Below are positions 7,981 to 18,249 of a stretch of DNA of 35,123 nucleotides, piece by piece. The notes below the pieces were generated by a model that saw only the letters and a program-made list of their open reading frames with translations, had not been told where the DNA came from and did no database searches. Position numbers and translations under genes: made by a program. The stretch is from an uncultured Lachnospiraceae bacterium (lineage in GTDB: Bacteria > Bacillota > Clostridia > Lachnospirales > Lachnospiraceae), in assembly GCA_947625465.1 (NCBI GenBank), contig CANQOK010000027.1:1-35123 (forward strand), read 5' to 3'. The stretch's first letter is position 1. The number at the start of each line of letters is the position of its first letter.

Positions 7981-10449
7981 TTAAAACAGACACCAGATAT
8001 ATTTAATCAGGAATCGCTGCCACAGTCCGCACTCCGGATAGATCCGCTTAAGCAGCGCGTCTGTCCGGCGTTCCAGCGCCCTGACCACTCCCGGCTCCAT
8101 ACCGCCGCGGCTGTAAAAACCGCGCTCCAGCAGCCTGAGCCAGGCAGCCGTCTGTTTTTCGACTTCGCCGCCCCACAGCTTCTCGACCTCCGCCAGGATC
8201 TCCTCCTTCGACATGGTTTCCGTAAGCCGCGCCTGCTTTCCGGACAAGATCCGGAATATACGCCGCTGCAGTTTAACCGGATCGGAACTCCGTTTTCCCG
8301 GACGCAGCCGCAGTTTCCGGTACAGAGAAAATCCGAACCAGAGTAAAAGCGGAAGGCAAATGAGCCCGATCCCCAGAAAGATCCATTTCCACGGAATGTT
8401 GACAGAATCGGTCTGTTGTGCAGCCGGCGTTTCCGTCGTCGTGGTCTGCGGATCCGTCATGCTCTCTTCTTCCGTCGTCGTCTCCTCTGCCGATTTCGTT
8501 GTGGTCTCCTCCTGCACGGCAGGCGTTGTTTCTTCCGTCTCCGGTTCAAAGCCCGTCGTTACTTCCACCGGCACCCAGCCCAGTCCGGACTGATAGATCT
8601 CTACCCAGGCGTGCGCGTTTTCATCCGGCACCTGCGCCGTACTGCTGCCGGGGTTATCCCTTACAAATAATTTCTGTTCTACCAGATACCCCGATACATA
8701 CCGCGCCGGGATTCCAAACTGCCGGAACATCATGGCTGCCGCCGTCGCGAAATGCACACAATATCCCTGCTCTTTCTGAAAAAGAAAGTCTTCTACGAAA
8801 TCTTCGCCCCGCGGGCAGGCGCCCGGCTGCAGACTATAGGCGTAATTGCTCAGATATCCTCTGATATAATTGACATAAACCTGCATACCGTACTGTTCAA
8901 GCAGCAGATCCCGATCTGCAGTCAGGTCGTATTCCCGATCCTCTATATTCACCTTTACTCCGGAAAATTCCTGCTGAAACCGTTCCATCGTATCCGGAAT
9001 CTGCAGATACTTTTCCCGCACATACTGTTCATACTGCTCCTGCCACTCCGGCGTACTGCTCTCTGTGCTGTTTTCGGCAAGAACAGACGGCTTTAACTCC
9101 AACAGCATGGTATTCTCATAATTTACGCCGCAGAGCTCATACACCAGGGCATCGGTGTCCAGAGAGAGTCTGGGAACCTTATCGTCCTCTATCGTCAGCG
9201 TCAGATCCGCGGTTTTCGTATACTCCGGCAGGAGGATTGCCGAAGCGTCCTCCCCGAAATTGCTGACCATGATCGTCGTTTCATAAAAACGGCTTTTCTT
9301 CAGCGTATTCTGAATCACTTTCGACGGCCGGCTGATGATCTCTTTGGCGTACTTCGCAAGCTCTGCCGGAAAAGACTCCGCCTCCGTCTTCCATGTATTA
9401 TTCTCATAAACAGAACCTACAAAATTCTTCAGATAATAATCCCGTTCCTGCTCCCAGGCGACTTCCGCGGTAAACATGATCTTTCCCGAATGCGCTATGC
9501 CGTCCACAGTTCCCAGCGGCAGCTCACCCTGCGGAACTTCTCCTACTTCGGAACCATCCGAGTCCTCCGAATCCGTCTGAAAGATCTTAGTAACCTTTCC
9601 CCATGAGGCATCTGAAATAAGCTGATTGATCCGGGTTTTCCATGCAGCCAGATCCCGATTATAATAGGTCTCTCCCAGCTGCGGCAGCGCCAGCAGATAT
9701 GCCAGGATCACCACAGCCGCCACGATCCCGCCCTGTTTCCAGACCGTATAATACGCAAAAATGCGGTCGCTCTGATACTGGTTATTTAAGATCAGCAAAA
9801 ACAGGACCGCCAGAAGATATAAGATAATTGCCCAGCCCGCCGGCTTTTTCCCGACATTCAGGATCAGCACCAGAATCGCAAGCGACGGAAGCACCGACGC
9901 CATGATCCGGATCCGGTTCCAGTTTAATACGGTCAGAAAAACAGCGTAGAGAAAATTGACCAGGATCAGAAAGTTCCGAATACATTCTCCCGGCGGCAGA
10001 GCTCCGTCAATGATAAAGCCATAGCCGAATTCCGTCCGATAATAATGTTCGAGACTTTGAAACACATCACTGATACTGAGGATCAGGCCGTTTTCGATCT
10101 TGGACGGCTTCAGAATGAAGAGCAGAAGCAGCACCGCCGCCATAAACACGGCAAGCCGGATTCCCGGCCTGCACTTCCGGCTGCAGACTGCAGTCAGCAC
10201 AGAAGCAATCACGCCCGATACCACGATGAACGCAATATTGACAGGCAGCTGAAACGCGTTCTTTAACGCGATCAGATTGGCACAGGAAAAAAACAGCACG
10301 ATCAGACACCGGGAGACCAGATTATTCAGATAGCCCTGTTTTTCTTCAATATAACAGCCGTTGAATCTCATCCGGTAACCGTCCCGCAAAAATACGACAT
10401 CTTCGGCTTTTTTCCCGATTCTTCCCACATGATACTTCTGATTTTTCAC
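7981..10449 (-). CDS. Membrane-anchored transglutaminase-like protein (TgpA/DUF3488 type)
   Basis: The 822-residue product starts at a GTG that overlaps the DUF58 stop as GTGA, so the two are coupled. The N-terminal third carries several membrane segments (for example LAVFMAAVLLLLFIL and GWAIILYLLAVLFLLIL). An outside region follows with a transglutaminase-like core: Cys564 in GYCVHFATAAAMMFRQ and His613 in NAHAWVEIY. The third triad position is Glu in WVPVEV instead of Asp. Next come a Thr/Glu-rich spacer, one more membrane helix and a cytoplasmic tail. Such proteins are regularly found beside MoxR and DUF58 genes; their substrates in Firmicutes are unknown. It probably acts on extracytoplasmic protein or peptide substrates. 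Confidence 0.9.
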   Translation of the reverse strand: MKNQKYHVGRIGKKAEDVVFLRDGYRMRFNGCYIEEKQGYLNNLVSRCLIVLFFSCANLIALKNAFQLPVNIAFIVVSGVIASVLTAVCSRKCRPGIRLAVFMAAVLLLLFILKPSKIENGLILSISDVFQSLEHYYRTEFGYGFIIDGALPPGECIRNFLILVNFLYAVFLTVLNWNRIRIMASVLPSLAILVLILNVGKKPAGWAIILYLLAVLFLLILNNQYQSDRIFAYYTVWKQGGIVAAVVILAYLLALPQLGETYYNRDLAAWKTRINQLISDASWGKVTKIFQTDSEDSDGSEVGEVPQGELPLGTVDGIAHSGKIMFTAEVAWEQERDYYLKNFVGSVYENNTWKTEAESFPAELAKYAKEIISRPSKVIQNTLKKSRFYETTIMVSNFGEDASAILLPEYTKTADLTLTIEDDKVPRLSLDTDALVYELCGVNYENTMLLELKPSVLAENSTESSTPEWQEQYEQYVREKYLQIPDTMERFQQEFSGVKVNIEDREYDLTADRDLLLEQYGMQVYVNYIRGYLSNYAYSLQPGACPRGEDFVEDFLFQKEQGYCVHFATAAAMMFRQFGIPARYVSGYLVEQKLFVRDNPGSSTAQVPDENAHAWVEIYQSGLGWVPVEVTTGFEPETEETTPAVQEETTTKSAEETTTEEESMTDPQTTTTETPAAQQTDSVNIPWKWIFLGIGLICLPLLLWFGFSLYRKLRLRPGKRSSDPVKLQRRIFRILSGKQARLTETMSKEEILAEVEKLWGGEVEKQTAAWLRLLERGFYSRGGMEPGVVRALERRTDALLKRIYPECGLWQRFLIKYIWCLF

Positions 10450-11675
10450 AGTTCTTCCCCTTTATATCCTTCCGCCGATTCCGTTACGGCCGTTCCGTCC
10501 AGTCCGTATCGGATCAGCTGACTGAAAAATTCCTTTCTCTCCGCTTCCGTGATCCGGCCTTTGGCCGGAATCCAGACAAAGAAAACCGGCGTCTTCTGCT
10601 GCTGCGCGGAAAGCAGGTTTAGCTGCGCCTCACTCCACCTCGCGCAGACATAGATGACATACCGGTATCCTGTCTCCACGGAGGACGCCGCATAATCCGC
10701 GATCCCGTAAAACGTATCATAAAACGGCGCATGCATCAGCCGCTCTATCCCTGTATAAATATCTGCAAATGTCGCGATCGGGCTGTGCAGGATTCGGGTA
10801 TTGTCCCCCAGATAACAGCCCAGTTCCAGAGTGGTTTCCTCCTGAACCGCCCTCCGCAGCACTGCCGCCGTATGATCCAGAAAACAGTCTACCTGCTTCT
10901 GCCACGCCACGGGCGAAGCGGCTTTCAAGCCCCCGGACGGCTGCCATAACTCCACAAAAAACAAGGGAGCTTCGCTGATCGGATAACTGGCTTCCTTCAC
11001 GATCAGGGCTTCCTGTTTACTGCTTAACTTCCAGTGGATACTGCGCAGTTTATCGCCCGGACGATATTCCCGAATGTCAAATACCTCGGTAGAATCATCC
11101 CCCGGTCTTTGTTTTGAATAAACATCTGCCTCCGGATTCATCCGTTCGGACAGGGAAAATTCCAGTTCCGCGCTGTGATCCATATCCGGCATAACCGCTG
11201 CCTGTTCTTTCAGTTCGGACCGCTGTCTGCATTTCCAGATCTTCAGAAAATCATAGAACCGAACCTGATCCAGCGCAATTTCCACGATCCCGGAATTAAG
11301 CGTATATAAATAATAGGTGACTGTCGTCATATCCCGATCCACGGCGCCGAATGAAACCCAGTCCTGCATCTCGTACCCCTGATACAGATTCTGATAGCGC
11401 AGGGAAACTTCTCCGTACAGCAGCGGAAACCGGCCTTCGTTGACAATCCGAATCTCCAGCGGGATCTCGGTTTCCTTTCCCCGGAAAATCTGTTTTTTGC
11501 TGACTCGGAACGAAACCGTGGATCTGTGTACCGTATATTTCATCTGCAGCCAGCTGAGCACAGGCAGGATCAGTGTGATCCGGATCGCCACAGCGATATA
11601 GATACTGGGATACATGATCAGAACGAATACCATGCACAGCAAAATGCTGATATAGATCAATTTATTACGCAACAT
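10446..11675 (-). CDS. DUF58 domain protein
   Basis: The 409-residue protein begins with two close membrane helices (residues about 4-40). A beta-rich segment follows, then the DUF58 signature in the middle (YRPGDKLRSIHWKLSSKQEALIVKE), and a C-terminal von Willebrand A-like fold. DUF58 proteins are partners of MoxR AAA ATPases, thought to be remodelled or loaded by them in envelope-related assemblies. The gene starts 4 bp after the MoxR stop and its end overlaps the transglutaminase start by 4 bp. The three form the classic MoxR-DUF58-TGase cassette. Confidence 0.9.
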   Translation of the reverse strand: MLRNKLIYISILLCMVFVLIMYPSIYIAVAIRITLILPVLSWLQMKYTVHRSTVSFRVSKKQIFRGKETEIPLEIRIVNEGRFPLLYGEVSLRYQNLYQGYEMQDWVSFGAVDRDMTTVTYYLYTLNSGIVEIALDQVRFYDFLKIWKCRQRSELKEQAAVMPDMDHSAELEFSLSERMNPEADVYSKQRPGDDSTEVFDIREYRPGDKLRSIHWKLSSKQEALIVKEASYPISEAPLFFVELWQPSGGLKAASPVAWQKQVDCFLDHTAAVLRRAVQEETTLELGCYLGDNTRILHSPIATFADIYTGIERLMHAPFYDTFYGIADYAASSVETGYRYVIYVCARWSEAQLNLLSAQQQKTPVFFVWIPAKGRITEAERKEFFSQLIRYGLDGTAVTESAEGYKGEEL

Positions 11676-11679
11676 AGGA

Positions 11680-12624
11680 TCAAACTTCTTTCCTTACCGG
11701 TATCTCCTTGATAATATCGTACAGGATCCGCTTTACGTCATTCTGCTTGTCCCGCGTGCCGCCGCGCAGCACCAGCCTGTGCACCACCGCATCCTGCAGT
11801 ACGGCGCGCACATCATCCGGCACCACATAGTCTCTGCCCGTCAGATAAGCATGCGCTTTTGCCAGATTGCAGACAGCCAGACTGGCGCGGGGACTCATAC
11901 CCAGCAGAATATCCGGATGCTGCCGGGTTGCCGCCGCGATCTCCGCGACATACGCGTATACATTATCCTTAATATAAATCTGCTCCACTTCCTTCTGCAT
12001 ATACAGAAGTCCCTGGTCGCTGACGACAGGCTTCACCTTCTCCATCGGATTGGCGCAGTGCTTCCCCTTTAACATCAGCACCTCGTCATCCACCTCGGGA
12101 TATCCCATATAAAGACACATGGCAAACCGGTCCAGCTGGGATTCGGGAAGCATCTGCGTTCCCACGGAGCCTACCGGATTCTGCGTCGCGATCACGATAA
12201 ACGGATTCGGCAGCAGATAAATCTTTCCGTCTACCGATACCTGCTGTTCCTCCATCGCCTCCAATAACGCCGACTGTGTCTTTGAGGAGGTTCGGTTGAT
12301 CTCATCTGCCAGCAGCAGATTGCACATGGCCGCACCCTCCTGAAATTCAAACTTCTGCGTCTGTTTATTAAATACATTAAACCCTGTTACATCGGAAGGC
12401 ATAACATCCGGGGTAAACTGCACCCGCTTTTGTTTCAGCTCCATTGCTTTGGAAAATGCCATCGCCATGGTCGTCTTGCCCACGCCCGGGATATCCTCGA
12501 TCAGGATATTCCCTTTTGCCAGAATGCATAACAGTGTTTTCTTTACAACCTCATCCTTTCCGATAATTACCTTGCGCACCTCATCCATGATCCGGTTCGC
12601 CGCTTTTAGTCCCATCTGATTCAT
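11680..12624 (-). CDS. MoxR-family AAA ATPase
   Basis: The 314-residue cytoplasmic ATPase has Walker A GVGKTTMA, Walker B LLLADEINR, the sensor/arginine-finger region GTQMLPESQLDRFAMCLYMGYP, and a C-terminal lid with GMSPRASLAVCNLAKAHAYLTGRDYV typical of MoxR (AAA_3 plus lid). MoxR proteins work as chaperone-like rings with DUF58/VWA partners. It follows the last ABC exporter gene by 57 bp in the same direction. An extended -10 box in that gap suggests an internal promoter as well as read-through. Confidence 0.93.
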   Translation of the reverse strand: MNQMGLKAANRIMDEVRKVIIGKDEVVKKTLLCILAKGNILIEDIPGVGKTTMAMAFSKAMELKQKRVQFTPDVMPSDVTGFNVFNKQTQKFEFQEGAAMCNLLLADEINRTSSKTQSALLEAMEEQQVSVDGKIYLLPNPFIVIATQNPVGSVGTQMLPESQLDRFAMCLYMGYPEVDDEVLMLKGKHCANPMEKVKPVVSDQGLLYMQKEVEQIYIKDNVYAYVAEIAAATRQHPDILLGMSPRASLAVCNLAKAHAYLTGRDYVVPDDVRAVLQDAVVHRLVLRGGTRDKQNDVKRILYDIIKEIPVRKEV

Positions 12625-12665
12625 GTACTTTATTCCCCTGTCTGTCGTTTTTTCATATGCAATTT

Positions 12666-12674
12666 ATTGTACCA
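12666..12674 (-). promoter_or_regulatory. Internal extended -10 promoter candidate before moxR
   Basis: The minus strand reads TGGTACAAT in the 57-bp gap between the first-listed ABC gene and moxR. It matches the extended -10 boxes upstream of fba and glnN (TGGTAnnnn). No convincing -35 is seen. Confidence 0.4.
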
Positions 12675-12681
12675 CAGATTT

Positions 12682-15486
12682 TTAGTTTTTACCAGACGGT
12701 TTTTTGTCCTGCATCCTGTTCATGCTCCGGTTTATAAAAAATACAGTGATCAGCAGATAGACGCCATGCAGGGCAGCTAAGAGCAGGTAATGATACCAGC
12801 GATAATATTTCATCAGATCATAGAGCCGTTCGACATGGCAGGCGGACAGCACAGACAAAAGCAGCGCCGCGAGCAGCATGGACAACAGCACCATACTTCC
12901 CAGATCCGCATACAGCAGTTTTTTCCTGGTTTCCCGCTTTAATCCAAGCAGGCTCAAAGTCAGGAAATCTTTCTGCTTCAGCGCCCACATGACATACTGC
13001 AGCACAATTCCCAGAAGGAAAACCGCCGCCAGAACCCCGGCGCTGACCGCCAATTGTTTCAGCATTTCCTGAACAGTACGCAGATCATGCGCCACCGAGC
13101 CCGCGCGAAAAACGCTGATCGCTTCATAACCCATCTGCTTCAGGTCCGCGAGCACATCATCCGTATATACATAATCCTCGATATATACTGTGATCTGTTC
13201 ACTGTCAAGCTCCGGATAAATCTGCTCAAACACTTCTCTGCTGACTTCATAGATATTCACGCCGTGCGCGGTTTCTACAGGATCAACCGTCAGTCCCAGC
13301 ATACGCGGCGTACCTTCGTAATCCGTTACGTCCGAGATCCTGCCCGAAGCGGATCCCTGGGTCCTGCCGTCCCTGACCTTATTCTGATCCGGCTGCCACG
13401 CCAGCGCCGCCAACGGATAAATGGCATACTGGCTGACAACATCCTTTTTATTCAGGTCGGGATTTGCCGGATCTCCGGGATATCCGAAGCCTTCTCCATC
13501 CGATACAATGATATTGTTATCATAAAAATCCGTTGACAATCGAATGAAATTCCCCTGCAGCTCCGGGTTGCAGACCAGGATTGCGTTCTGCCGCCGGTAC
13601 CCGATGCTTTTGCCGCCGGTATTCACCAGCGCCTCTGTCAGCGTATCCAAAATGGCGCCGTCCGCAGACGGTATCCCATCGTAATACTGCATCACGGTTT
13701 CCGCCCAGTAATTCAGATACCCGCCGGCATTGTCTTTCTTTCCCTGTTCCGCCAGGTATTCCAGATAGCGGGGCAGCGCGCCCTGCAGAGCCGCGTCGGC
13801 GACCTTTGCCAATACGGTTTCCTCCCGGTTCAGGGTTCCGCTCATTTTTACTCCCGTTACCGTACCGGCCATATTCTGATAGGAAGCGGAGACATCTTTT
13901 ACGCCCCGGGTATTCCGGTTCACGCCTTTTCCCAGATCCCAGTAATTTTCCAGATAATGATAGAAAAAATGATTGATCGTCCCATCATCCGCCGTCAGAT
14001 ATTTCACATATTCGCAGGAGAAATAAACCTGCGGTTCTCCGCCTTCTACGATTCCGGTTATCTTCATCTGCGCACAGATATAATTGGGGCCGGTATTGGT
14101 AACTGCGCTGCCTGTCGGTCTGGCTTCCTCCCACCGGGTTGTATCCACCAGATAAAAAGGAACCGTCTCTCCCACCTGCAGCCCGCAGCCCTCGCTGACC
14201 GCCGCTTCATAGTAGCCTGCGGGGATCTCTCCTTCCTTCATCTGCTCCTCTGACAGGCAGGAGGCGGAACGCAGATAGCAGGCGGATGTCATCAGAGAGA
14301 CGGATTTGGAATCCGGGCTCTGATACTCGGACTCCTGTACCCGGTACGTGTACTGATATCCCTGCCCCTCTCCATAGTAAACGGCAATATCCGCAGCTAC
14401 GCCGTACTGGTCCGTCTGCTCCACATGAGAAATCTCCGAGATGGCTTCCACATCTTCCTGCCCCATAGCGCTTTCGTCCTGTTTTTGCACCAGCAGCCTG
14501 GTCTTATCCCCATTGGGCAGATCTTTGCTCTGGTAATATCTGGAGGACACCTCGTCCATCTGACTGAAAATAGTGCCCATCAGAACAAAGAAGCCAAACG
14601 ACATTCCCAACAGAATCATTCCCAGGAACAGATACCGGCGCGGCTGGGCGCTCCGGTTAAATCGCAGCAGTTCCCAGACGACACTCGCTTTCCGTTTCTT
14701 CTCGCCTGTCTCCTTTTTTCTTCCGCTTTTTTTCTTTTCGCCGTCTGCCGTTTCTGCCGCCGCATTCCATACCGGATCGTGTGCCGGCTCCACTTCTTCC
14801 AGACAGGGCGGATTGATCTGCCGATCCTCGGTGACAGTTCCGTCATGCAGACGGATCTTCCTGGTTGCATAAGGTGCCGCCTGTTCATAATTATGCGTGA
14901 CTACGACCACCAGCTTTTGGGCGGACAGGCGGTATAACAATTCCATGACCGCCGCTCCGTTCTCGCTGTCCAGATTGCCGGTCGGCTCGTCCGCTATTAT
15001 GATATCCGTATTCTTCGCCAGCGCTCTGGCAATTGAAAGCCGCTGCCGCTGCCCGCTGGAAAGATTGGCCGCCTTCTTTCGGTACAGATCCGCAAGTCCT
15101 ACCTGTTCCAGATATTGGAGCGCAAGCCGCTTCTGTTCTTTCCCCGGCACTCCCCGGAGGATCAGCGCGCACTCCACATTCTGCAGGACGGTATAGCTGT
15201 CGATCAGACGGTAATCCTGATATACAAACGCGATCTTCCGGTTTCGGTATTCCTCCCATTCCTCGGCTCCATAATAGGAAGTCGGCTGATTTTCAAAAAA
15301 GAATTCCCCGTCCTCATAGGTATCCGTTCCGCCCAGCACCCGAAGCAGCGTACTTTTCCCGCTGCCGCTTTCTCCGGTGATCGCAACGAATTCTCCCTTT
15401 TTCAGTTCCAGATTAATCCTGTCCAGACCGACCGTTACACCGCTTTCACTGTAATAATATTTGGATAAATTTTCTAACCGGATCAT
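12682..15486 (-). CDS. MacB-like ABC exporter, ATPase and permease in one chain (paralog A)
   Basis: The 934-residue protein has an N-terminal ATPase: Walker A GESGSGKST (38-46), Q-loop YQDYRLID near 89, signature LSSGQ (142-146), Walker B IIIADE (162-167) and H-loop His198. A Lys/Glu-rich linker (about 230-280) precedes TM1 (FLGMILLGMSFGFFVLMG). A large predicted outside domain of about 450 residues follows, then a C-terminal FtsX-like permease with three helices. Four helices with an N-terminal ATPase is the MacB arrangement, which works as a dimer using mechanotransmission rather than classical transport. No MacA adaptor is present. It is closely related to the next two genes; 12 bp separate it from paralog B, with an AGGAG ribosome site. 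The substrate is unknown; candidates are antimicrobial or signal peptides or lipoproteins. Confidence 0.9.
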   Translation of the reverse strand: MIRLENLSKYYYSESGVTVGLDRINLELKKGEFVAITGESGSGKSTLLRVLGGTDTYEDGEFFFENQPTSYYGAEEWEEYRNRKIAFVYQDYRLIDSYTVLQNVECALILRGVPGKEQKRLALQYLEQVGLADLYRKKAANLSSGQRQRLSIARALAKNTDIIIADEPTGNLDSENGAAVMELLYRLSAQKLVVVVTHNYEQAAPYATRKIRLHDGTVTEDRQINPPCLEEVEPAHDPVWNAAAETADGEKKKSGRKKETGEKKRKASVVWELLRFNRSAQPRRYLFLGMILLGMSFGFFVLMGTIFSQMDEVSSRYYQSKDLPNGDKTRLLVQKQDESAMGQEDVEAISEISHVEQTDQYGVAADIAVYYGEGQGYQYTYRVQESEYQSPDSKSVSLMTSACYLRSASCLSEEQMKEGEIPAGYYEAAVSEGCGLQVGETVPFYLVDTTRWEEARPTGSAVTNTGPNYICAQMKITGIVEGGEPQVYFSCEYVKYLTADDGTINHFFYHYLENYWDLGKGVNRNTRGVKDVSASYQNMAGTVTGVKMSGTLNREETVLAKVADAALQGALPRYLEYLAEQGKKDNAGGYLNYWAETVMQYYDGIPSADGAILDTLTEALVNTGGKSIGYRRQNAILVCNPELQGNFIRLSTDFYDNNIIVSDGEGFGYPGDPANPDLNKKDVVSQYAIYPLAALAWQPDQNKVRDGRTQGSASGRISDVTDYEGTPRMLGLTVDPVETAHGVNIYEVSREVFEQIYPELDSEQITVYIEDYVYTDDVLADLKQMGYEAISVFRAGSVAHDLRTVQEMLKQLAVSAGVLAAVFLLGIVLQYVMWALKQKDFLTLSLLGLKRETRKKLLYADLGSMVLLSMLLAALLLSVLSACHVERLYDLMKYYRWYHYLLLAALHGVYLLITVFFINRSMNRMQDKKPSGKN

Positions 15487-15498
15487 TCCGCATTTCTC

Positions 15499-18237
15499 CT
15501 ATCCGTTCAATTTCGCAAGTTTCTTTTTCATACTCCGGTTCATAAAGAATACGGTAACCGCCGCAAATGCGCCGTGCAGAACCGCCAGCAGCAGATAATG
15601 GTACCAGCGGTAATATTTCATCAGATCATAAACAGCTCCGACACCGCAGATCTGCAGGATCAGCAGGATCGCCCACGCCGTTATCATTGCCGCCGCCGTC
15701 ATGCAGCCCGTATCCGCATAAAACAACGCTTTCATGGTTTTCTGCCGCAGCCCCAGCAGTTTCATCGTCAGATAATCCTGCCGCCGCAGCGTCCAGATCA
15801 CATACTGCAGCACAACGCCCAGCAGAAAGATCGCTGCCAGCACGCCGGCACAGATCCCCACTGTCACCAGCATATCCCGAACCGTTTCCATATCATAGGA
15901 AACCGCCCCCGACCGGAACACGCTGACCGCTTCATACCCCATCGCCTCCAAATCGGCGATCACATCATCCGTATACGCATAATCTTCAATGTAAACAGAC
16001 ATTTCTTCACTGTCCAGTTCCGGACAGATCTGTTCAAACACTTCCTTGCTGACTTCATAGATATTGACGCCGTGCGCGGTCTCCGTCGGATCGATCGTCA
16101 GGCCGATCATACTGGGCGTGCCGCCGTAATCCGTTACATCCGAGATCTGTCCGGCCGTATACTGTTTCACTCTTCCGTTTCTATCCTGATTCTGATCCGG
16201 CTGCCATGCCAGTACTGCCAGCGGATAAACCGCATACTGACTCACGATTCCCGGTATCGCGACAGGGCTGATCGGATAACCATAAGTATCTCCGTCTGAT
16301 ATGATGATATTATTATCGTAAAATGCCGTGGAAAGCCGGACAAAATTTCCCTCCAGTTCGGGATTATACAAAAAGATCGCATTCTGACGCGGGTACGCGA
16401 TGCTCTTGCTGTCGGTATCTGCCAGCGCCTCTGTCAGAATATCGGAAATCCTTCCGTCCGCGGACGGGATCCCGTCATAGTATTTCATCACGGTCTCCGC
16501 CCAGTAGTTCAGATCGCCCTGAGAAAGATCCCGTTTCCCCTTTTCCTTCAGGTATTCCAGATAACGGAACAGGGCGCCTTTCACGGCGGCATTGGAAACA
16601 TCCGCCAATACTGCCTCCTGCCGATCCAGTTCTCCGTCCGTTTTCACTCCCGTCATCAGACTGATCTGATTGTGATAGACGGCAGAAATGTCCTTAACGC
16701 CGCGGGTATTCCGGTTGACGCCTTGCCCGAGATCCCAGTAATTCTCCAGATAATGATAAAAAAAGTGATTAATGCTGCCGTCATCCGCCGTCAGATATTT
16801 CACATATTCATCGGAAAAGTAAACCTGCGGTTCTTTTCCTTCCACGATTCCGGTTATCTTCATCTGCGCGCAGACATAATTCGGTCCGGTATTGGAGATC
16901 ATTTCATCGACAGGCCCCGTCCGAACGGCTGTCCAGCGTTTGGTATCCACCAGGTAAAATGGAATGGTTTCTCCTATCTGCAGTCCGCAGCCTTCGCTGA
17001 CCGCCGCTTCATAATAACCGACAGGAAGCTGCCCTTCCTGCATACTGTCTTCCGACAGGCAGGAGGCCGAGCGCAGATAACAGGCAGACTCCAATAGCTG
17101 GATACAAACGGCGTCCGGCATCTGGTAATCCGACCCGCAGACTCGGAATACCTTTTTGTATCCCTGCTCTTCCCCGTAATACACAGCGATATCCCCTGCC
17201 GCGCCATACCGGTCCGCCTGTTTTACATGGTCAACTGCTACAATCGTCTCCAGATCCGTATTTTCAACCACGCTCTGATCTCTTTTCTGCACGATAAGTC
17301 TGGTCTTGTCTCCGTTTGGAAAGCCATGGTCCTCATAAATCTTGGACGAGGCCTTATCCAGTTGTCCGATGATCCCGCCTGTCAGGATCGTAAATCCCAG
17401 TGAGATCCCCAGCAGAAAAATCCCCAATAGAAGATATCTGCGCGGCTGGGCGCTCCGGTTAAACCGCAGCAGTTCCCGGACGGTATGGGACTTTTCTTTC
17501 GCCGGCGTGCCCTTTGCCTGGGGTTCGTTCTCCTTCGTATCCGCCATTTCCGGACAGGGCGGATTGATCTGGCGATCCTCGGTGACGCTTCCGTCATGCA
17601 GACGGATCTTTCGGGTGGCGTAAGGCGCTGCCTGTTCATAATTGTGCGTGACCACAATGATCAGTTTCCTTGCGGACAGCCGGTGCAGCAATTCCATGAC
17701 CGCCGCCCCGTTCTCGCTGTCCAGATTGCCGGTCGGCTCGTCCGCTACAATGATATCCGTATTTTTCGCCAGCGCTCTGGCAATCGAAAGCCGCTGCCGC
17801 TGGCCGCTGGAAAGATTGGCTGCCTTCTTCCGGTACAGATCCGCAAGTCCTACCTGTTCCAGATATCGAAGTGCCAGCCGTTTTCTCTCTTTGTTCGGCA
17901 CCGCCCGAATGATCAGCGCGCATTCCACGTTCTGCAGGACGGTATAGCTGTCGATCAGCCGGTAGTCCTGATAAATAACGGCAATCTCTTTGTTCCGGTA
18001 ATCTTCCCAGTCCTCCGCGCTGTAATCCGAGGTGGGTTTGCCGCGAAACCAGAATTCCCCCTCCTCATAAGAGTCTGTTCCGCCAAGTACCCGAAGCAGC
18101 GTACTTTTCCCGCTGCCGCTTTCCCCTGTAATTGCAACGAATTCTCCTTTTTTCAGTTCCAGGCTGACCCTGTCGAGGCCGACCGTTATCCCACTCTCGC
18201 TGTAATAATATTTGGATAAATTTTCTAACCGGATCAT
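15499..18237 (-). CDS. MacB-like ABC exporter, ATPase and permease in one chain (paralog B)
   Basis: The 912-residue protein has the same plan as paralog A: an ATPase (Walker A 38-46, [31 protein letters not shown]), a short acidic/Lys linker (about 25 residues), and TM1 starting at RYLLLGIFLLG. A large outside domain with conserved blocks (GYYEAAVSEGCGLQIGE, GVNRNTRGVKDIS, HGVNIYEVSKEVFEQICPEL) follows, then three C-terminal FtsX helices and the end sequence RSMKKKLAKLNG. It is extremely similar to paralog C over nearly its full length and shares with paralog A an identical 12-bp intergenic spacer. That points to tandem duplication, with later gene conversion possible. The substrate is not known. 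Confidence 0.9.
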   Translation of the reverse strand: MIRLENLSKYYYSESGITVGLDRVSLELKKGEFVAITGESGSGKSTLLRVLGGTDSYEEGEFWFRGKPTSDYSAEDWEDYRNKEIAVIYQDYRLIDSYTVLQNVECALIIRAVPNKERKRLALRYLEQVGLADLYRKKAANLSSGQRQRLSIARALAKNTDIIVADEPTGNLDSENGAAVMELLHRLSARKLIIVVTHNYEQAAPYATRKIRLHDGSVTEDRQINPPCPEMADTKENEPQAKGTPAKEKSHTVRELLRFNRSAQPRRYLLLGIFLLGISLGFTILTGGIIGQLDKASSKIYEDHGFPNGDKTRLIVQKRDQSVVENTDLETIVAVDHVKQADRYGAAGDIAVYYGEEQGYKKVFRVCGSDYQMPDAVCIQLLESACYLRSASCLSEDSMQEGQLPVGYYEAAVSEGCGLQIGETIPFYLVDTKRWTAVRTGPVDEMISNTGPNYVCAQMKITGIVEGKEPQVYFSDEYVKYLTADDGSINHFFYHYLENYWDLGQGVNRNTRGVKDISAVYHNQISLMTGVKTDGELDRQEAVLADVSNAAVKGALFRYLEYLKEKGKRDLSQGDLNYWAETVMKYYDGIPSADGRISDILTEALADTDSKSIAYPRQNAIFLYNPELEGNFVRLSTAFYDNNIIISDGDTYGYPISPVAIPGIVSQYAVYPLAVLAWQPDQNQDRNGRVKQYTAGQISDVTDYGGTPSMIGLTIDPTETAHGVNIYEVSKEVFEQICPELDSEEMSVYIEDYAYTDDVIADLEAMGYEAVSVFRSGAVSYDMETVRDMLVTVGICAGVLAAIFLLGVVLQYVIWTLRRQDYLTMKLLGLRQKTMKALFYADTGCMTAAAMITAWAILLILQICGVGAVYDLMKYYRWYHYLLLAVLHGAFAAVTVFFMNRSMKKKLAKLNG

Positions 18238-18249
18238 TCCGCATTTCTC